From positions 1-15,217 of the forward strand of contig JAURLR010000046.1 in NCBI GenBank assembly GCA_030831135.1: DNA of 15,217 nt, read 5' to 3'. The stretch is from Alphaproteobacteria bacterium. GTDB lineage: Bacteria > Pseudomonadota > Alphaproteobacteria > UBA6615. Position 1 is the first letter of the stretch; each line of letters starts with the position of its first letter. The position numbers and the translations under genes are program-made. Shown one piece after another: positions 15,116 through 15,217 of this stretch. The notes beneath the pieces are model-generated. The model had not been told where the DNA came from, made no database searches, and saw only the letters and a list, made by a program, of their open reading frames with translations.

Positions 15116-15217
15116 ATTACATTTTTCCTGTGTTATATAATATATTTAACGTAATAATATGAGTATAAACAACAGAGTTCACATATTTGTGCGTAAATAT
15201 GTTTTTCCGCTTCGACG
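15116..15217 (-). promoter_or_regulatory. cys operon promoter region with a 22-bp palindrome
   Basis: Strongly AT-rich against a GC-rich surround. A perfect inverted repeat has arms ACATATTT (15181-15188) and AAATATGT (15195-15202), 6 nt apart. Nearer the gene, on the minus strand, TTGTTT (15172 to 15167) and TTAAAT (15149 to 15144) are 17 nt apart. The palindrome would then lie just upstream of -35, a position typical of activators. The binding protein is unknown. Confidence 0.5.

Overview
The window is high-GC by eye and densely packed with genes on both strands. It looks like a chromosomal segment of an alphaproteobacterium. Evidence for this: the sulfite-assimilation cluster order cysG - DUF2849 - cysI - DUF934, Parvibaculum/Rhodospirillales-like protein styles, small ribbon-helix-helix proteins typical of the class, an ECF sigma factor next to an EcfG-type promoter sequence, and short dispersed inverted repeats of types common in alphaproteobacterial genomes. 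I cannot name a genus.

Layout, left to right. (1) 1-1302 (+): 3' part of a YejF-type double-ATPase subunit of a peptide ABC transporter. (2) 1347-1432: a REP/MITE-like hairpin element, then ghrA (hydroxypyruvate/glyoxylate reductase, +), then a second short hairpin at the convergent end. (3) 2442-4466 (-): a GstB-like glutathione transferase downstream of a luciferase-like flavin monooxygenase, with an intrinsic terminator between them. (4) 4688-5441 (-): an ECF sigma factor whose end overlaps a very small protein resembling the N-terminal part of an anti-sigma domain. (5) 5442-6565 (+): a mostly non-coding regulatory region and two tandem paralogous ribbon-helix-helix (RHH) proteins, with inverted repeats and promoter-like sequences upstream of each. 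(6) 6637-8412 (+): a TPR-sulfotransferase fusion, convergent with (7) 8420-9796 (-): an M17 leucyl aminopeptidase. (8) 9943-11113 (+): a lipocalin-like protein and a YfcG-type glutathione transferase, closed by a strong terminator. (9) 11196-15115 (-): the operon cysG - DUF2849 - cysI - DUF934, with its promoter region at the window edge.

How it fits together. The cys operon makes siroheme (CysG), loads it into the sulfite/nitrite reductase (CysI) and includes two accessory proteins; cysH, the usual partner, is absent. The two glutathione transferases, the flavin monooxygenase, GhrA and the lipocalin-like protein suggest small-molecule oxidation and detoxification, but nothing shows a single pathway. 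The most unusual part is 4688-6565: an ECF sigma factor, a mini anti-sigma-like protein, a GGAAC-N16-CGTT promoter match and two RHH paralogs with repeated operator-like sites. It may be a small stress-regulatory module.
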